Assembly: GCA_903835235.1 (NCBI GenBank)
Contig: CAILMF010000079.1
Coordinates: forward strand, 1-64,000
From: an uncultured Rhodospirillales bacterium
GTDB taxonomy: Bacteria; Pseudomonadota; Alphaproteobacteria; Acetobacterales; Acetobacteraceae
Length of the DNA stretch: 64,000 nt
Reading direction: 5' to 3'
The notes beneath the pieces were generated by a model. The model saw only the letters and a list, made by a program, of their open reading frames with translations. It was not told the DNA's origin and did no database searches. Below, one piece after another: positions 1 through 7,363 of this stretch. A program made the position numbers and the translations under genes. How positions within the stretch are numbered: position 1 is the stretch's first letter; each line of letters begins with the position of its first letter.

Positions 1-136
1 ACTCCGAAAGGCTGCAGCCAGGACCAGCGACGCGGTCTGCGCGACTATCGGCACACTCCTCGGCACCTACACACCAGCAGAGTGCACCAATTACCTAACC
101 CATTCAGGATATAGCCGAACCTAAACGCATCATGCT
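1..136. other. Window edge, no gene seen
   Basis: I see no supported gene, strong hairpin or repeat in these bases. The stretch is less GC-rich than the genes around it. It lies downstream of the leftward racemase-family gene, so it may hold that gene's terminator, but no stem with a T-tract is visible. Confidence 0.5.
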
Positions 137-859
137 CTAGCCCAACGCCCAGCGCCGCGGCCGCAGCCCCGCCTGGAACCAGCAGATCATGCTGTAGATG
201 TCGTAGACCGGCAGCCCGATCTCAGCCGCCAGGTCGGCGGCGTAGGGCGGCATGTTGGTGCATTCCAGCACCACTGCGCCCACCTCCGGATGCGCCGCCA
301 CCAGCGCCCGCCCGGCGTCCAGAATGTCGGCGCGGGCCAGGTCGACATCCATGTCGTCGCGCTCGGCCTTGATCAGCACGCGGAAGAACTCGCGCCCGCC
401 TTCGGTGCCGGTGACCGGCGTGTCCAGCGGCACGCCGGCGGCAGCCAGGTGGCGCGGGGTCAGCCCCGCCTTGTTCACCGTCACCACACCCACCCGCTTG
501 CCCGCCGGCAGCGTCGCCTGCACCCAGGGCACCTGCATCAGGCTGGAGGTCGCGACAGGCACGCCCACCGCCGCCGCCAGCTCCGCCTGGAACAGGCTGA
601 GGAAGCCGCAATTGGTCGTGATGGCCTCGGCGCCCAGCCGCACCAGCTCCTGTGCCGCGGCGACGAAGTCCGGCAGCAGCCCGGCGGCGCCGCCCACCAC
701 CACGCGCTCCGGGCTGGCGCCGGGCACCACCTTGAACAGCACCGGGAAGGGCCAGGTGGTGCCATTGCCCATGTCGCCGGGAATGCGCGGGAAGCGCGCC
801 TCCAGCATCAGGATGCCCAGGGGGGCGCCGTAGATGGCCTTGCCGCCTCGCGCGATCAC
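137..859 (-). CDS. Aspartate/glutamate racemase family protein
   Basis: A 240-residue cytosolic protein. The two catalytic cysteines expected in the Asp/Glu/hydantoin racemase superfamily are visible in TTNCGFL (first half) and LECTNMPPYA (near residue 200), which fits a cofactor-independent two-base racemase or a related arylmalonate-decarboxylase-type enzyme; the substrate cannot be read from sequence. The start is GTG at 859, preceded by GGAGG (866-870) with a six-base spacer. That site lies in a 26-bp tandem duplication, and the gene is chained to the upstream membrane-protein gene through two nine-codon minicistrons, so it is probably translationally coupled. No ATG alternative keeps the conserved N-terminal GGKAIYGAPLG stretch. 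Confidence 0.82.
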   Translation of the reverse strand: MIARGGKAIYGAPLGILMLEARFPRIPGDMGNGTTWPFPVLFKVVPGASPERVVVGGAAGLLPDFVAAAQELVRLGAEAITTNCGFLSLFQAELAAAVGVPVATSSLMQVPWVQATLPAGKRVGVVTVNKAGLTPRHLAAAGVPLDTPVTGTEGGREFFRVLIKAERDDMDVDLARADILDAGRALVAAHPEVGAVVLECTNMPPYAADLAAEIGLPVYDIYSMICWFQAGLRPRRWALG

Positions 860-911
860 GCGCGGCCTCCGATGGTTGCGATCACGCGCGGCCTCCGATG
901 GTTGCGATCAC
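860..911 (-). repeat. 26-bp tandem duplication carrying RBS and GTG start
   Basis: On the minus strand GTGATCGCAACCATCGGAGG plus CCGCGC (26 bases) occurs twice in a row, at 911-886 and 885-860, and is followed by the GTG start of the racemase-family gene at 859. Each copy starts with GTG, reads V-I-A-T-I-G-G-R-A, and ends with a TGA that overlaps the next GTG. The first GTG also overlaps the TGA stop of the upstream membrane-protein gene. Each unit contains GGAGG placed correctly for the next GTG. The unit loosely resembles the GATC-ended hairpin half of repeat family B, but that link is weak. Confidence 0.85.
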
Positions 912-1306
912 GCCGCCATCCTCCTCTCGTCGCCGCTGCGGGCCACCATCAGGAAGGCGGCGCCGAAGCCGATCATGCCGAGGAAGCCCTGCAGGCTCAG
1001 CGTCGCCTCGACGCCCTGCTGCTGCCAGAACCGGTGCACCATGACAGCGCCGAGGATGCTGACCAGCCCCAGCCACAGCGCGCCCAACTGCCGCGCCTTG
1101 CCCTCGAACAGCACAATGGCCACCGCCGCCAGCGCGTTGATCACCATCAGTCCCGCCACCGGCCCGGCCTTGGCGACGTGGTGGTGCCCGCCGGCCAGCA
1201 CCGCCATGGTCGCGGGGTCGCTCAGCGCGATGAAGCCGCCCTGCATCCAGCCGAGGCAGAGCGCCATCAGCAGCGCCCGCGTCACCCAGGTTGAAGACTG
1301 TTCCAT
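908..1306 (-). CDS. Small four-helix membrane protein, unknown function
   Basis: A 132-residue protein with about four hydrophobic segments (starting MEQSSTWVTRALLMALCLGW; later segments near AGLMVINALAAVAIVLF, LGALWLGLVSILGAVMV and LQGFLGMIGFGAAFLMVA). I do not recognise a named family; it resembles small DoxX- or DUF-type inner-membrane proteins only in size and topology. The start at 1306 was preferred over an upstream in-frame start at 1375 because the extra residues are basic and proline-rich, without membrane character. Its TGA stop overlaps a GTG that begins the minicistron chain leading to the racemase-family gene, so the two are probably co-transcribed. Confidence 0.65.
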   Translation of the reverse strand: MEQSSTWVTRALLMALCLGWMQGGFIALSDPATMAVLAGGHHHVAKAGPVAGLMVINALAAVAIVLFEGKARQLGALWLGLVSILGAVMVHRFWQQQGVEATLSLQGFLGMIGFGAAFLMVARSGDERRMAA

Positions 1307-1323
1307 ATCGCCCCTGCTCCCAA

Positions 1324-1343
1324 GGGGCCGTCTGGGCGGCCCC
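1324..1343. other. Inverted repeat between divergent genes
   Basis: GGGGCCG (1324-1330) and CGGCCCC (1337-1343) form a perfect seven-base stem with a six-base loop. It lies in the 141-bp gap between the leftward membrane-protein gene and the rightward Bug receptor. It could be an operator or a transcript hairpin in either leader. With this GC content a chance stem is also possible. Confidence 0.3.
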
Positions 1344-1447
1344 GTAGCGGCCACGGTAACAGAAGCCGTGATCACTGGGCATCAGCCCTGTTGCGTCCCC
1401 GGCCCCGCTTCGTGTCTGCTTGGGGAAATCACCGTGGAGTTGCCGGG

Positions 1448-2431
1448 ATGCTGCCTCGCCTGCTGCTGAGCCTGCTGATGCTTGCCGCGACCCCCTGGGC
1501 GGCGCTGGCGCAGGAAGCCCCCTGGCCGAACCGGCCCATCACCATCCTGGGCGGCTTCCCCAATGGCGCGGGCACCGAGATCTATGCCCGCCGGCTCAGC
1601 GACCCGCTGTCCCGCGCGCTGGGCGTGCCTGTCGTGGTGGACAACAAGTCCGGCGCCGGCGGCAACATCGCCAGCGATTTCGTCGCCAAGGCGCGGCCGG
1701 ATGGCTACCTGTTCCTGCTGGGCACCGCCGGCACCCACGCCATCAACGCCACGCTGTACCGCAACCTGCCATTCAACCCGCTGCGGGATGTCACGCATAT
1801 CGCCCTGCTGGGGGATGTGCCCAACGTGATGCTGGTGAACCAGCAGCACACGCCGGGCTTCCGCAGCTGCGCCGACGTGCTGGCCGCCGCCCGCGCCCGC
1901 CCCGGTGCGCTGAACTATGGCAGCACCGGCAATGGTGCCTCCACCCACCTGGCCGGTGCCGCCTTCGCCACCGCCTTCGGCCTGCAACTCCAGCACATCC
2001 CCTATCGCGGCCAGCCCGGCGCCATGGAGGCGCTGCTGAAGGGCGATGTGCAGTTGTTCTTCAACCAGACCGGCCCGGCGATCGCGCTGATCCAGCAGGG
2101 CCAGGCCCAGGGCCTGACGGTGATGCAGAACACCCGCGTCCCCGCGCTGCCGGACCTGCCCACCGTCACCGTCGCCTGCGGGCAGGAGATGAACACCAGC
2201 ACCTGGTACGGGCTGTTCGCCCCGCCCGGGCTGCCCGCCGCCATCCAGGCGCGGATGAACGCGGAAGTCGCGAAGATCATCCGCACCCCCGCCTTCACCG
2301 ATTGGCTGGTGATGAACCAGGGCATTGTCCCGCCCACCGACCTGACGCCGGAGGGCTTCCGCCGCACGCATGAGGCCGACATCGCCCGCTGGGCCACGGT
2401 GGTGCGCGCTTCCGGCGCGCAGGTGGATTGA
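1448..2431 (+). CDS. Bug-family tripartite tricarboxylate receptor
   Basis: A 327-residue periplasmic solute-binding protein. From the ATG at 1448 it has a clear Sec signal (MLPRLLLSLLMLAATPWAALA) and then the Bug/TctC signatures: PNRPITILGGFPNGAGTE, VVVDNKSGAGGNIAS, and GALNYGSTGNGASTHLAG in the middle. A TTG 57 bases upstream would add a non-signal extension, so it was not chosen. Bug proteins bind carboxylates for TctABC transporters or act as sensors. No tctA/tctB genes are nearby, so this is an orphan receptor, as is common in this group. Its TGA overlaps the ATG of the following hydrolase gene, suggesting one operon with the hydrolase and the FAD oxidase. Confidence 0.9.
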   Translation: MLPRLLLSLLMLAATPWAALAQEAPWPNRPITILGGFPNGAGTEIYARRLSDPLSRALGVPVVVDNKSGAGGNIASDFVAKARPDGYLFLLGTAGTHAINATLYRNLPFNPLRDVTHIALLGDVPNVMLVNQQHTPGFRSCADVLAAARARPGALNYGSTGNGASTHLAGAAFATAFGLQLQHIPYRGQPGAMEALLKGDVQLFFNQTGPAIALIQQGQAQGLTVMQNTRVPALPDLPTVTVACGQEMNTSTWYGLFAPPGLPAAIQARMNAEVAKIIRTPAFTDWLVMNQGIVPPTDLTPEGFRRTHEADIARWATVVRASGAQVD

Positions 2432-3300
2432 TGCGCGCGCTGCTGCTGGCCCTGCTGCTGATGCTGAGCATGTCCCCCGCCGGCGCGGAACTCCCCGCCG
2501 GCTCCAGCCGGATCGAGATTGCCGAGCCGACCGGCGCCCAGCCGGAGCTGCCGCTGCCGGTCTGGCTGCATCGCCCCGCCACCTGGCGCCCGGGCGGCCC
2601 GGTGCTGGCGGTGATGCACGGCAACCAGCGCAACGGCGACCACTACCGCGACGACTGGGCGCCGCTGGCCGAGCAGCACGGCCTGCTGCTGGTGGTGCCC
2701 GAGTTCAGCCAGGCCAAGTATCCCGGGATCGCCAACTACAATTACGGCGGCGCGGTGGATGCCGAAGGCCGCCCCCGCCCGCGCGAGGCCTGGAGCTTCT
2801 TCGCGCTGGACCGCGCCGTGGCCGCCGCCCAGCGCGCCGCCGGCGCGGCCGAGGGACCCTTCGCCCTGTTTGGCCATTCCGCCGGCAGCCAATTCGTGCA
2901 TCGCTACCTGCTGCTGACCGGCGCGCCCCGGGTTGGCGCCATCGTCATCGCCAATGCCGGCAGCTACACCCTGCCACTGACCGACCGCCCCTTCCCGGAA
3001 GGGCTGGCCGGGCTGCCCGGCGCCGAGGCGAGCCTGCGTGCCGCCTTCGCCCGCCCCGTGGTGGTGGAGCTGGGGGAGGCCGATACCGACCCGAACCACG
3101 ACAGCCTGCCCACCCAGCCCTGGGCCCGCGCCCAGGGCAGCCACCGCTACGCCCGCGGCTGGCACTTCTTCGACCTGGCCCGCCGCCAGGCCGCGGCGCT
3201 CGGCGCGCCCTTCGCCTGGCGGGTGGTCAGCGTGCCCGGGGTGGGCCACCAGAATGCCGGCATGGCCCGCGCCGCCATCGGGGTGCTGGCCGGGCGCTGA
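2431..3300 (+). CDS. Exported alpha/beta hydrolase
   Basis: A 289-residue secreted hydrolase. It begins with a signal peptide (about residues 1-19, ending SPAGA). The nucleophile elbow GHSAG places the catalytic serine near residue 150. The probable acid is in ELGEADTDPNH, and the probable histidine is in GVGHQNAG near the C-terminus. An HGNQRNGDHY motif follows the first core strand and likely forms the oxyanion region. The family (dienelactone-hydrolase or PHB-depolymerase-like) suggests ester or polyester cleavage in the periplasm; the substrate is unknown. The start ATG overlaps the stop of the Bug receptor gene as TGATG, so translation is probably coupled. Confidence 0.75.
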   Translation: MRALLLALLLMLSMSPAGAELPAGSSRIEIAEPTGAQPELPLPVWLHRPATWRPGGPVLAVMHGNQRNGDHYRDDWAPLAEQHGLLLVVPEFSQAKYPGIANYNYGGAVDAEGRPRPREAWSFFALDRAVAAAQRAAGAAEGPFALFGHSAGSQFVHRYLLLTGAPRVGAIVIANAGSYTLPLTDRPFPEGLAGLPGAEASLRAAFARPVVVELGEADTDPNHDSLPTQPWARAQGSHRYARGWHFFDLARRQAAALGAPFAWRVVSVPGVGHQNAGMARAAIGVLAGR

Positions 3301-3339
3301 CCCCTTGCCGTGGCGCCCCGCTGGCCCCAGCATGCCGGC

Positions 3340-4647
3340 ATGACCACCGCCGCGATGCCGCCCAGCCTCTGGGCCGCCACCGCCCCGCCGCCGCCGCCGA
3401 CCGAGCCCCTGCAAGGCGACCACCGCACCGATGTCGCGGTCATCGGGGCTGGCTTCACCGGGCTGTCGGCCGCGCTGTACCTGGCGCAGCACGGCATTGC
3501 CTGCACCGTGCTGGAAGCCGCCGAGATCGGCTTCGGCGCCTCCGGCCGCAACAACGGCCAGGTCATCCCCAACATCTCCGGCGCCGACCCGGATGCGCTG
3601 GTGGCCGGCGTGCCCCCGGAACTCGGCGGCGCCGAGAAGGGCGAGGCGCTGGTGGCGCTGATCCGCGACAGCGCCAGCCTGGTCTTCGACCTGATCCGCC
3701 AGCACGGCATCCAGGCCGAGGCGGTGCAGAATGGCTGGATCCAGCCCGCGCATCGCGAATCGCGCATGAAGCTGGTGGAAAGCCGGGTGCGCCAATGGGG
3801 CAGCCGGGGCGCCCCGGTGCGCGTGGTGGGGCGGGAGGAGATGGCCGCGCTGACCGGCACCGACCATTGGCATGGTGGGTGGGAGAACCCGACGGGCGGC
3901 CGGATCAACCCGCTGGCCTTCGCCCGCGGCCTGGCCCGCGCCGCCATGGATGCCGGGGCGCAGATAAAAACCCGCAGCCCGGCCCAGGGCCTCAGCCGCA
4001 CCGGCGGTGGTTGGCAGGTGCAGACCCCCGGCGGCACGCTGCAGGCGCAGCGCGTCATCATCGCCACCGCCGCCTATACCCCGCCCGGGCTGTGGCCCAG
4101 GCTGGCGCGCAGCCTGGTGCCGGTGCGCAGCTACCAGATGGCCACCAGCGTGCTGAGCGACAACATCCGCAAGTCGATCCTGCCGCGCGGCCACGCCATG
4201 AGCGACACCCGCGGCGACCTGTATTTCTGCCGCTTCGACGAAAGCGGGCGCCTGGTGACCGGCGGCGGGCTGGTGGTGCCCTTCGGCTGGGAAGGCCGCA
4301 TCCGCGACCGCCTGGCGGAGCGCCTCAGCCGCGTCTTCCCGCAGATCGGGCAGGAGGTGCGGTTCGACTACGTCTGGTGGGGCCACCTGGCCGGCACTGC
4401 CGACAAGCGCCCGCATGTGTACGACCTGGCGCCGGGCGTGCTGGCCTGGAATGGCTGCAACGGCCGCGGCGTGGGCCTGGCGACGGCGCTGGGCCAGGAA
4501 CTGGCCAAGGCCAGCGCCGGCGTGCCGCTGCGGGAGATTGCGGCCCCGGTGGAAAGCCGGCTCAACACCATCCTGGGCCATGAATTCCGCGCGCTGGGCG
4601 TGGCCTGGAACGTGGCGCGGGCCCGGGCCAGGGACCGGCAGGACTGA
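3340..4647 (+). CDS. FAD-dependent amine/amino-acid oxidoreductase (DAO family)
   Basis: A 435-residue flavoenzyme of the DAO fold. The dinucleotide-binding motif VIGAGFTGLSAALYLA lies near residues 34-49, and SGRNNGQV follows it. The SGRNNGQ element is typical of the PuuB/gamma-glutamylputrescine-oxidase and glycine-oxidase-like branch. The C-terminal part has the expected WWGHLAGTADKRPHV and GCNGRGVGLA segments that close over FAD. It likely oxidises a secondary or primary amine; the substrate is not determined. ATG at 3340 was chosen over a GTG at 3310, and another ATG at 3355 is possible. It is the last gene of the rightward Bug-hydrolase-oxidase cluster. Confidence 0.85.
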   Translation: MTTAAMPPSLWAATAPPPPPTEPLQGDHRTDVAVIGAGFTGLSAALYLAQHGIACTVLEAAEIGFGASGRNNGQVIPNISGADPDALVAGVPPELGGAEKGEALVALIRDSASLVFDLIRQHGIQAEAVQNGWIQPAHRESRMKLVESRVRQWGSRGAPVRVVGREEMAALTGTDHWHGGWENPTGGRINPLAFARGLARAAMDAGAQIKTRSPAQGLSRTGGGWQVQTPGGTLQAQRVIIATAAYTPPGLWPRLARSLVPVRSYQMATSVLSDNIRKSILPRGHAMSDTRGDLYFCRFDESGRLVTGGGLVVPFGWEGRIRDRLAERLSRVFPQIGQEVRFDYVWWGHLAGTADKRPHVYDLAPGVLAWNGCNGRGVGLATALGQELAKASAGVPLREIAAPVESRLNTILGHEFRALGVAWNVARARARDRQD

Positions 4648-4671
4648 ACCCTTGATCGTCGCCCTACCGTT

Positions 4672-4693
4672 GTATATACATATTTGTCTATAC
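4672..4693. promoter_or_regulatory. Candidate BrnA operator upstream of brnT
   Basis: GTATATACA (4672-4680), spacer TATT, TGTCTATAC (4685-4693): nine-base arms with one mismatch in an AT-rich island just upstream of brnT. BrnA antitoxins are known to bind palindromes in their own promoter and repress the operon. The placement 33 bases before the brnT ATG fits an operator overlapping the -10 region. This is inferred from position and symmetry. Confidence 0.6.
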
Positions 4694-4725
4694 GATATCG
4701 CACGGTATCGGCGGCCCCTCAGGCG

Positions 4726-5013
4726 ATGATCTTCGAGTGGGATCCGGCCAAGGAAGCCACCAACCGGCTGAAGCATGGGTTGGACTTCTCCTTCGCCGCC
4801 CTGGTCTTCGGGGACCCGCTGGTGACCCTGGTGTTCGACCGGCATGTCGGCGCCGAGGAACGCTGGCATGCCATCGGCGTGGTCGGCGGCGTGACGTTGG
4901 TGCTGGTGGTGCACAGCTATCCGGACCCCGACGACGACCAGCGCGTGCGGGTCATCGGTCTGCGAAAGGCGACGACGCATGAAAGACGACGCTATGAAGG
5001 CTTCGGCCCCTGA
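4726..5013 (+). CDS. brnT: BrnT family ribonuclease toxin
   Basis: A 95-residue type II toxin. The N-terminus MIFEWDPAKEATNRLKHGL is the characteristic BrnT start, followed by FSFAALVFGDP, the HVGAEERWHAIGVV strand region and the C-terminal VRVIGLRKATTHERRRYE. BrnT folds like RelE-type RNases and cleaves mRNA when freed from BrnA. The family's active-site basic and acidic residues (the RW pair and the terminal R/E-rich helix) appear intact. The gene overlaps brnA by 35 bases, the usual toxin-first order. A TTG 42 bases upstream is open, but it lies within the likely operator. Confidence 0.92.
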   Translation: MIFEWDPAKEATNRLKHGLDFSFAALVFGDPLVTLVFDRHVGAEERWHAIGVVGGVTLVLVVHSYPDPDDDQRVRVIGLRKATTHERRRYEGFGP

Positions 5014-5260
5014 CCCCGCGCTGAGCCCGGACCAACAGGCGCAACTCAAGGCGCTGGAGGCCCGCGCCGTCGACACCGACGACATTCCCGAGGCGCCGGC
5101 CGAGCATTGGCAGCGCGCCTTCCGTCCGCGGAAGGAGGCGATCTCCCTGCGCCTGGACATGGACGTGCTCGCCTGGCTGCGCCAGCGCGGCCCGCACTAC
5201 CAGACCGAAATCAACCGCATCCTGCGCGACCGCATGCAGGCCGAGGGTGGCGGCCGGTAG
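4979..5260 (+). CDS. brnA: BrnA family antitoxin
   Basis: A 93-residue antitoxin. The N-terminal half is acidic and proline-rich and should wrap the toxin. The C-terminal half, KEAISLRLDMDVLAWLRQRG followed by HYQTEINRILRDRMQ, is a ribbon-helix-helix DNA-binding domain as in BrnA. It should neutralise BrnT and repress the operon through the palindrome upstream of brnT. Its TAG stop (5258-5260) is also the first three bases of the palindromic repeat element that fills the gap to the next gene, so the present C-terminus GGGR may have been set by that insertion. Confidence 0.92.
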   Translation: MKDDAMKASAPDPALSPDQQAQLKALEARAVDTDDIPEAPAEHWQRAFRPRKEAISLRLDMDVLAWLRQRGPHYQTEINRILRDRMQAEGGGR

Positions 5261-5362
5261 AGCATTTTCAAGGCGAGCGGATACGCTCGCCGACTCGGAA
5301 AATGCGACCCTCCCAAATGGTGGAGCCGTTTCATCGCGCAGGGTCGCGGTGAAACGGCTCTA
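5258..5362. repeat. Two-hairpin palindromic element between converging genes (family A-like)
   Basis: The element starts TAGAGC and ends GCTCTA. Hairpin 1 pairs GCATTTTC (5262-5269) with GAAAATGC (5298-5305), and inside it GGCGAGCG (5272-5279) pairs with CGCTCGCC (5284-5291). Hairpin 2 pairs GAGCCGTTTCA (5323-5333) with TGAAACGGCTC (5350-5360). It fills the whole gap between brnA and the leftward hydratase gene, and its two TAG ends serve as both genes' stop codons. Architecture matches the A element at 30.4 kb, but the arm sequences differ. A MITE-like origin with TA ends is inferred. Confidence 0.75.
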
Positions 5363-6130
5363 AAGCCCGCGCGGCCGCCAGATGGCGTTGTGCCGCACCC
5401 GCGCCAGCATCCGGCCATCCTCGCCCAGCACCACCACGTCCAACTCGGCCAGCCTGTGCCCCTTGTGGTCGCCCTCGGCCAGCACCAGGCCGCGCGCCGT
5501 CACCACCTCCCCCAGGCGTCCCGCGCTGAAGTTTCGCACGGCGCTGCCGACATGGATCCACACGCCCATGACCACATTCTCGGTCAGCACGCGGTTGCAC
5601 AGCCGCAGGATCTGGCCGGGGTGGGCCAGCCCTTCGGCGAGGTAGAGCGCCTCGGTCTCGCGCACGCTGTCCAGGTAGTCCGAGGCCAGCATCTGCGGCG
5701 CGGCGCAGAGCACGGTGCCCGGCGCCAGCAGCGCCTCGGTGGCGGCGGGGCGTTCGGGCGGCGGGTCGCGCCAGGCCCAGGCGGCGGCATCCGGTGCGGC
5801 CTTGGGCGGGGGCAGGGCGGCGCTGCCGCGGGCGCACTCCACGCCGGCGCTCTCCACCAGCAGTGCCAGGCCCTCTCCGGCCGGGGTGGCGCTGACCTGC
5901 ACCATCGCCTCATCATAGACCGGCTTGAAGAAGCGCGCCTCGGCGCTGCCGTGCTCCAGCCAGGCCCGGCCCCAGCGCGCCACGGCGGGATGGATGGCGT
6001 AGGCATAAACCTCCACCCCCGGCACCAGCGCCCCGGTGAAGCCGAATTTCTGCGCCACGTCGTCGGCGTGGATGCGGTTCTCCGACGCCTTGGAGAGGTT
6101 GTGCGCCCGAACCTCGTAGGCGGCGCTCAT
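5360..6130 (-). CDS. MaoC-like double-hotdog hydratase
   Basis: A 256-residue cytosolic protein. The N-terminal hotdog half contains SENRIHADDVAQKFGFTG followed by ALVPGVEVYAYA, which resembles the hydratase-2 motif (Asn, His-x-Asp, Gly-Phe) of MaoC dehydratases. A second hotdog-like half follows after a proline-rich linker. The likely role is hydration or dehydration of an acyl-CoA or related thioester, but the substrate is unknown. Its ATG overlaps the TGA of the upstream flavin monooxygenase gene by four bases, so the two enzymes probably act in one pathway. The TAG stop is supplied by the repeat element at 5258-5362. Confidence 0.7.
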   Translation of the reverse strand: MSAAYEVRAHNLSKASENRIHADDVAQKFGFTGALVPGVEVYAYAIHPAVARWGRAWLEHGSAEARFFKPVYDEAMVQVSATPAGEGLALLVESAGVECARGSAALPPPKAAPDAAAWAWRDPPPERPAATEALLAPGTVLCAAPQMLASDYLDSVRETEALYLAEGLAHPGQILRLCNRVLTENVVMGVWIHVGSAVRNFSAGRLGEVVTARGLVLAEGDHKGHRLAELDVVVLGEDGRMLARVRHNAIWRPRGL

Positions 6131-7260
6131 GCTGAAACCTGCTGCGCGACTGATTCACCGCTCCGGCGATCCCGCCTGCGCGGATCAGGCGCGGCCTCCG
6201 GCTCGCCGATGCGGTCCAGCGGACCCAGCGCCTTTTCCAGCAGCGGCCGCACCTGGGTCGCAAAGCGTTCGATGCTGCGCAGCGCCAGCGCCAGGCTGGT
6301 GCCGCTGGCCTGGAATTGCAGCAGGTAGTGGCAGGGGTTGGCGGCCTTGATCTCGGCCACCAGGCGCTCCGCGATGGTGTGCGCGTCGCCGACCATGAAG
6401 CTCTCGGCCATCTGCTCCAGCGTCGGCTCGCCCACCCAGGGCTTCTCCACGAGGATGCCGCCCTGGAGGGCCTGCTCGCGTAGCCGCAGGTTCTGGCTCA
6501 TCCGCATCTGGTAGCGGACATGGTCCAGGAAGTGCATCGCCTCGGCCTTGTCGTCGGTCACGCACATGTGCCGCAGCGTGGCGAAGCGCATCGCCCCCGC
6601 ATCGGCGCCGGCGGCGGCCCAGGTGGTGGCCAGCTTGGCCTTGGCGGCGGCCAGCAGGGCGGGGGTGAAGTGGCGCGGCGTGACCATCACCGGCCAGCCC
6701 TTGCGCGCCGCCAGAGCGTGCAGCGCCGGGTTGTCGCCGGCCACCCACACCGGCGGCACGCCAGGCCGCACCGGCCGGCTGGCGATGTGGGTTTCCGCCA
6801 TGCGGTAGTGCTGGCCTTCGTAGCTGAAGCTGTCCCGCGTCAGCGCCAGGTCCAGCATCTCCATGAACTCCAGCGTCTTCGCGGTGGCGTCCTTCAAATC
6901 CTCGCCGAAGCGCTCGAACTCATAGGGCTGGTAGCCATTGCCGATGCCGAGCACGAGCCGCCCATGGGTCAGCGCATCCGCCATGCCCACTTCGGAAAGC
7001 AGCCGCGCCGGCTGGTACATCGGCACGATGACGACGCCGCTGGCCAGCTTGATCCGCGTGGTTTCCCCGGCGCAGCGCGCCACCATCATCAGCGGGCTGG
7101 GGCAGACCGAATAGTTGGAGAAGTGATGCTCGGCGAACCAGGCGGTGCTGAAGCCGGCCTGCTCGGCGGCCTTCACCTGCGCCACGGCCAGGTCGTACAC
7201 GTCGGCGGCGCGGGTGCCCGCGTCGCGATAGCTCATCAGGTTGAACTGGCCAAAATCCAT
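6127..7260 (-). CDS. LLM class flavin-dependent monooxygenase
   Basis: A 377-residue TIM-barrel enzyme of the bacterial luciferase superfamily. The start MDFGQFNLMSYRD, the AEHHFSNYSVCPSPLMMVA segment and LVLGIGNGYQPYEFERFG are hallmarks of the alkanal/F420-like LLM group. It needs reduced FMN from a separate reductase and probably oxygenates a small organic substrate. It is coupled (ATGA) to the MaoC-like hydratase. The last 20 or so residues, from APDPRRRDRRSGESV on, are encoded by a copy of repeat family B (6149-6192), so the original C-terminus was likely replaced or extended. Confidence 0.88.
   Translation of the reverse strand: MDFGQFNLMSYRDAGTRAADVYDLAVAQVKAAEQAGFSTAWFAEHHFSNYSVCPSPLMMVARCAGETTRIKLASGVVIVPMYQPARLLSEVGMADALTHGRLVLGIGNGYQPYEFERFGEDLKDATAKTLEFMEMLDLALTRDSFSYEGQHYRMAETHIASRPVRPGVPPVWVAGDNPALHALAARKGWPVMVTPRHFTPALLAAAKAKLATTWAAAGADAGAMRFATLRHMCVTDDKAEAMHFLDHVRYQMRMSQNLRLREQALQGGILVEKPWVGEPTLEQMAESFMVGDAHTIAERLVAEIKAANPCHYLLQFQASGTSLALALRSIERFATQVRPLLEKALGPLDRIGEPEAAPDPRRRDRRSGESVAQQVSA
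6149..6192 (-). repeat. Family B repeat copy inside a coding region
   Basis: ACTGATTCACCGCTCCGGCG followed by ATCCCGCCTGCGCGGATCAG and GCGC aligns with the GATC-ended half of the family B element at 51.4 kb (36 of 45 bases by my hand count). It lies within the 3' end of the luciferase-like monooxygenase gene and encodes an Arg-rich tail. Confidence 0.6.
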
Positions 7261-7363
7261 GGCGGCGCTTCCTCTGCTTTTGGCCGAGTGTTACGCGCGC
7301 TGCGCCTGCCGCCAAGGGGGCGTGCCGGGTCCCCGGCAGCACGGCGCATCCGGCCGGGCAACC

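Noticed and set aside
2002-5160. A 1,052-codon open frame on the minus strand
   Set aside because: It lies opposite the Bug receptor, hydrolase, oxidase and BrnT genes. No recognisable domain appears in its Gly/Ala/His-rich translation.
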